NCBI GenBank assembly: GCA_023055355.1
Contig: JALJCS010000029.1
Span: 1,426,001 to 1,490,000, forward strand
DNA from: Agelaius tricolor
Lineage: Eukaryota; Chordata; Aves; Passeriformes; Icteridae
Direction: 5' to 3'
DNA: 64,000 nucleotides
Each line of letters starts with the position of its first letter. The first letter of the stretch is position 1. The notes under the pieces were generated by a model. It saw only the letters and a program-made list of their open reading frames with translations. It was not told the origin of the DNA and did not search any database. A program made the translations under genes and the position numbers. Below are positions 63,972-64,000 of this stretch, in pieces.

Positions 63972-64000
63972 CCTTTAATTTAATTGCCTCTTTGTTTTAG
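63972..64000 (+). promoter_or_regulatory. ARHGAP32: Possible 3' splice acceptor at the window edge
   Basis: The final bases, AATTGCCTCTTTGTTTTAG, form a pyrimidine-rich tract ending in AG at position 64000, with upstream TTAAT words that could serve as a branch point. If real, the next ARHGAP32 exon starts at 64001 in phase 0. The edge position may be coincidental. Confidence 0.3.

Larger units (their letters stand above)
1690..64000 (+). other. ARHGAP32: ARHGAP32 gene, 5' part (transcription unit, runs off the right edge)
   Basis: ARHGAP32 is a large GTPase-activating protein for Rho-family GTPases. In mammals it acts at neuronal postsynaptic sites and in membrane trafficking, and its long form (PX-RICS) carries PX, SH3 and RhoGAP domains in that order. 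The window holds four + strand coding exons at 1871-1980, 29363-29471, 45592-45683 and 47263-47347. Their phases (2, 0, 2, 0 at the 3' ends) chain without a stop into 132 codons. Identification rests on exons 2-4, which match my memory of the human protein over about 95 residues with conservative changes. The PX domain proper and everything after it lie outside. The left bound is an inferred start site about 30 bp after a TATA-like box. The usual long-isoform N-terminus was not found here and may start upstream of the window. Confidence 0.9.
47348..64000 (+). other. ARHGAP32: ARHGAP32 intron 4, partial (at least 16.6 kb)
   Basis: The intron starts at the gtgagt donor; its end is not certain within the window. 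I searched for the next conserved segment (Leu-Ser-Leu-Ser, then the PX body) and found no match. It contains CR1 fragments, a minus-strand LTR at about 58765-59370, a GT run at 60640-60652 and a small exon-like frame at 52974-53069. The last bases of the window resemble a splice acceptor. Confidence 0.75.

Noticed and set aside
1..64000. tRNA, rRNA, CRISPR, operon or bacterial mobile elements
   Set aside because: No such signals were seen; composition, introns and CR1 repeats mark vertebrate nuclear DNA.

Overview
The window is vertebrate, almost certainly avian, nuclear DNA. It holds no bacterial-style gene density: there are short exons with canonical GT/AG borders separated by very long introns, and at least sixteen fragments of the CR1 LINE that dominates bird genomes. 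The CR1 consensus flavour and a separate LTR fit a songbird, but the species cannot be fixed from sequence alone.

The only gene I can support is the 5' part of ARHGAP32 (Rho GTPase-activating protein 32; also p250GAP, RICS, Grit, PX-RICS), on the + strand. Three exons (29363-29471, 45592-45683, 47263-47347) encode the conserved N-terminal region that leads into the PX domain, recognised from memory of the mammalian protein. Upstream, a CpG-rich block at about 1640-2000 contains a TATA-like box, a first ATG in strong Kozak context and a good splice donor. Its 36 codons plus 2 nt join the 29363 exon in frame, so it is a plausible alternative promoter and first coding exon. The four exons add up to 396 nt (132 codons) with no stop. 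The PX, SH3 and RhoGAP domain exons must lie beyond position 64000. The window's last bases look like a splice acceptor, so the next exon may begin at 64001.

Layout: 1-1640 is upstream flank with two degenerate MIR-like SINE remnants; 1640-1980 is the promoter and exon 1; 1981-29362 is intron 1 (27.4 kb); 29472-45591 is intron 2 (16.1 kb, most of the CR1 copies, including a long inverted pair); 45684-47262 is intron 3 (a four-copy minisatellite just before exon 4); 47348-64000 is intron 4 (a minus-strand LTR, CR1 fragments and a candidate cassette exon).

Most points for follow-up concern the regulation and RNA processing of ARHGAP32: an alternative N-terminus, a possible phase-compatible cassette exon at 52974-53069, an inverted CR1 pair able to form intronic double-stranded RNA, a homeodomain/CCAAT inverted repeat, and tandem repeats. 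I see no convincing new gene system; nearly all long open frames are chance or repeat-derived.
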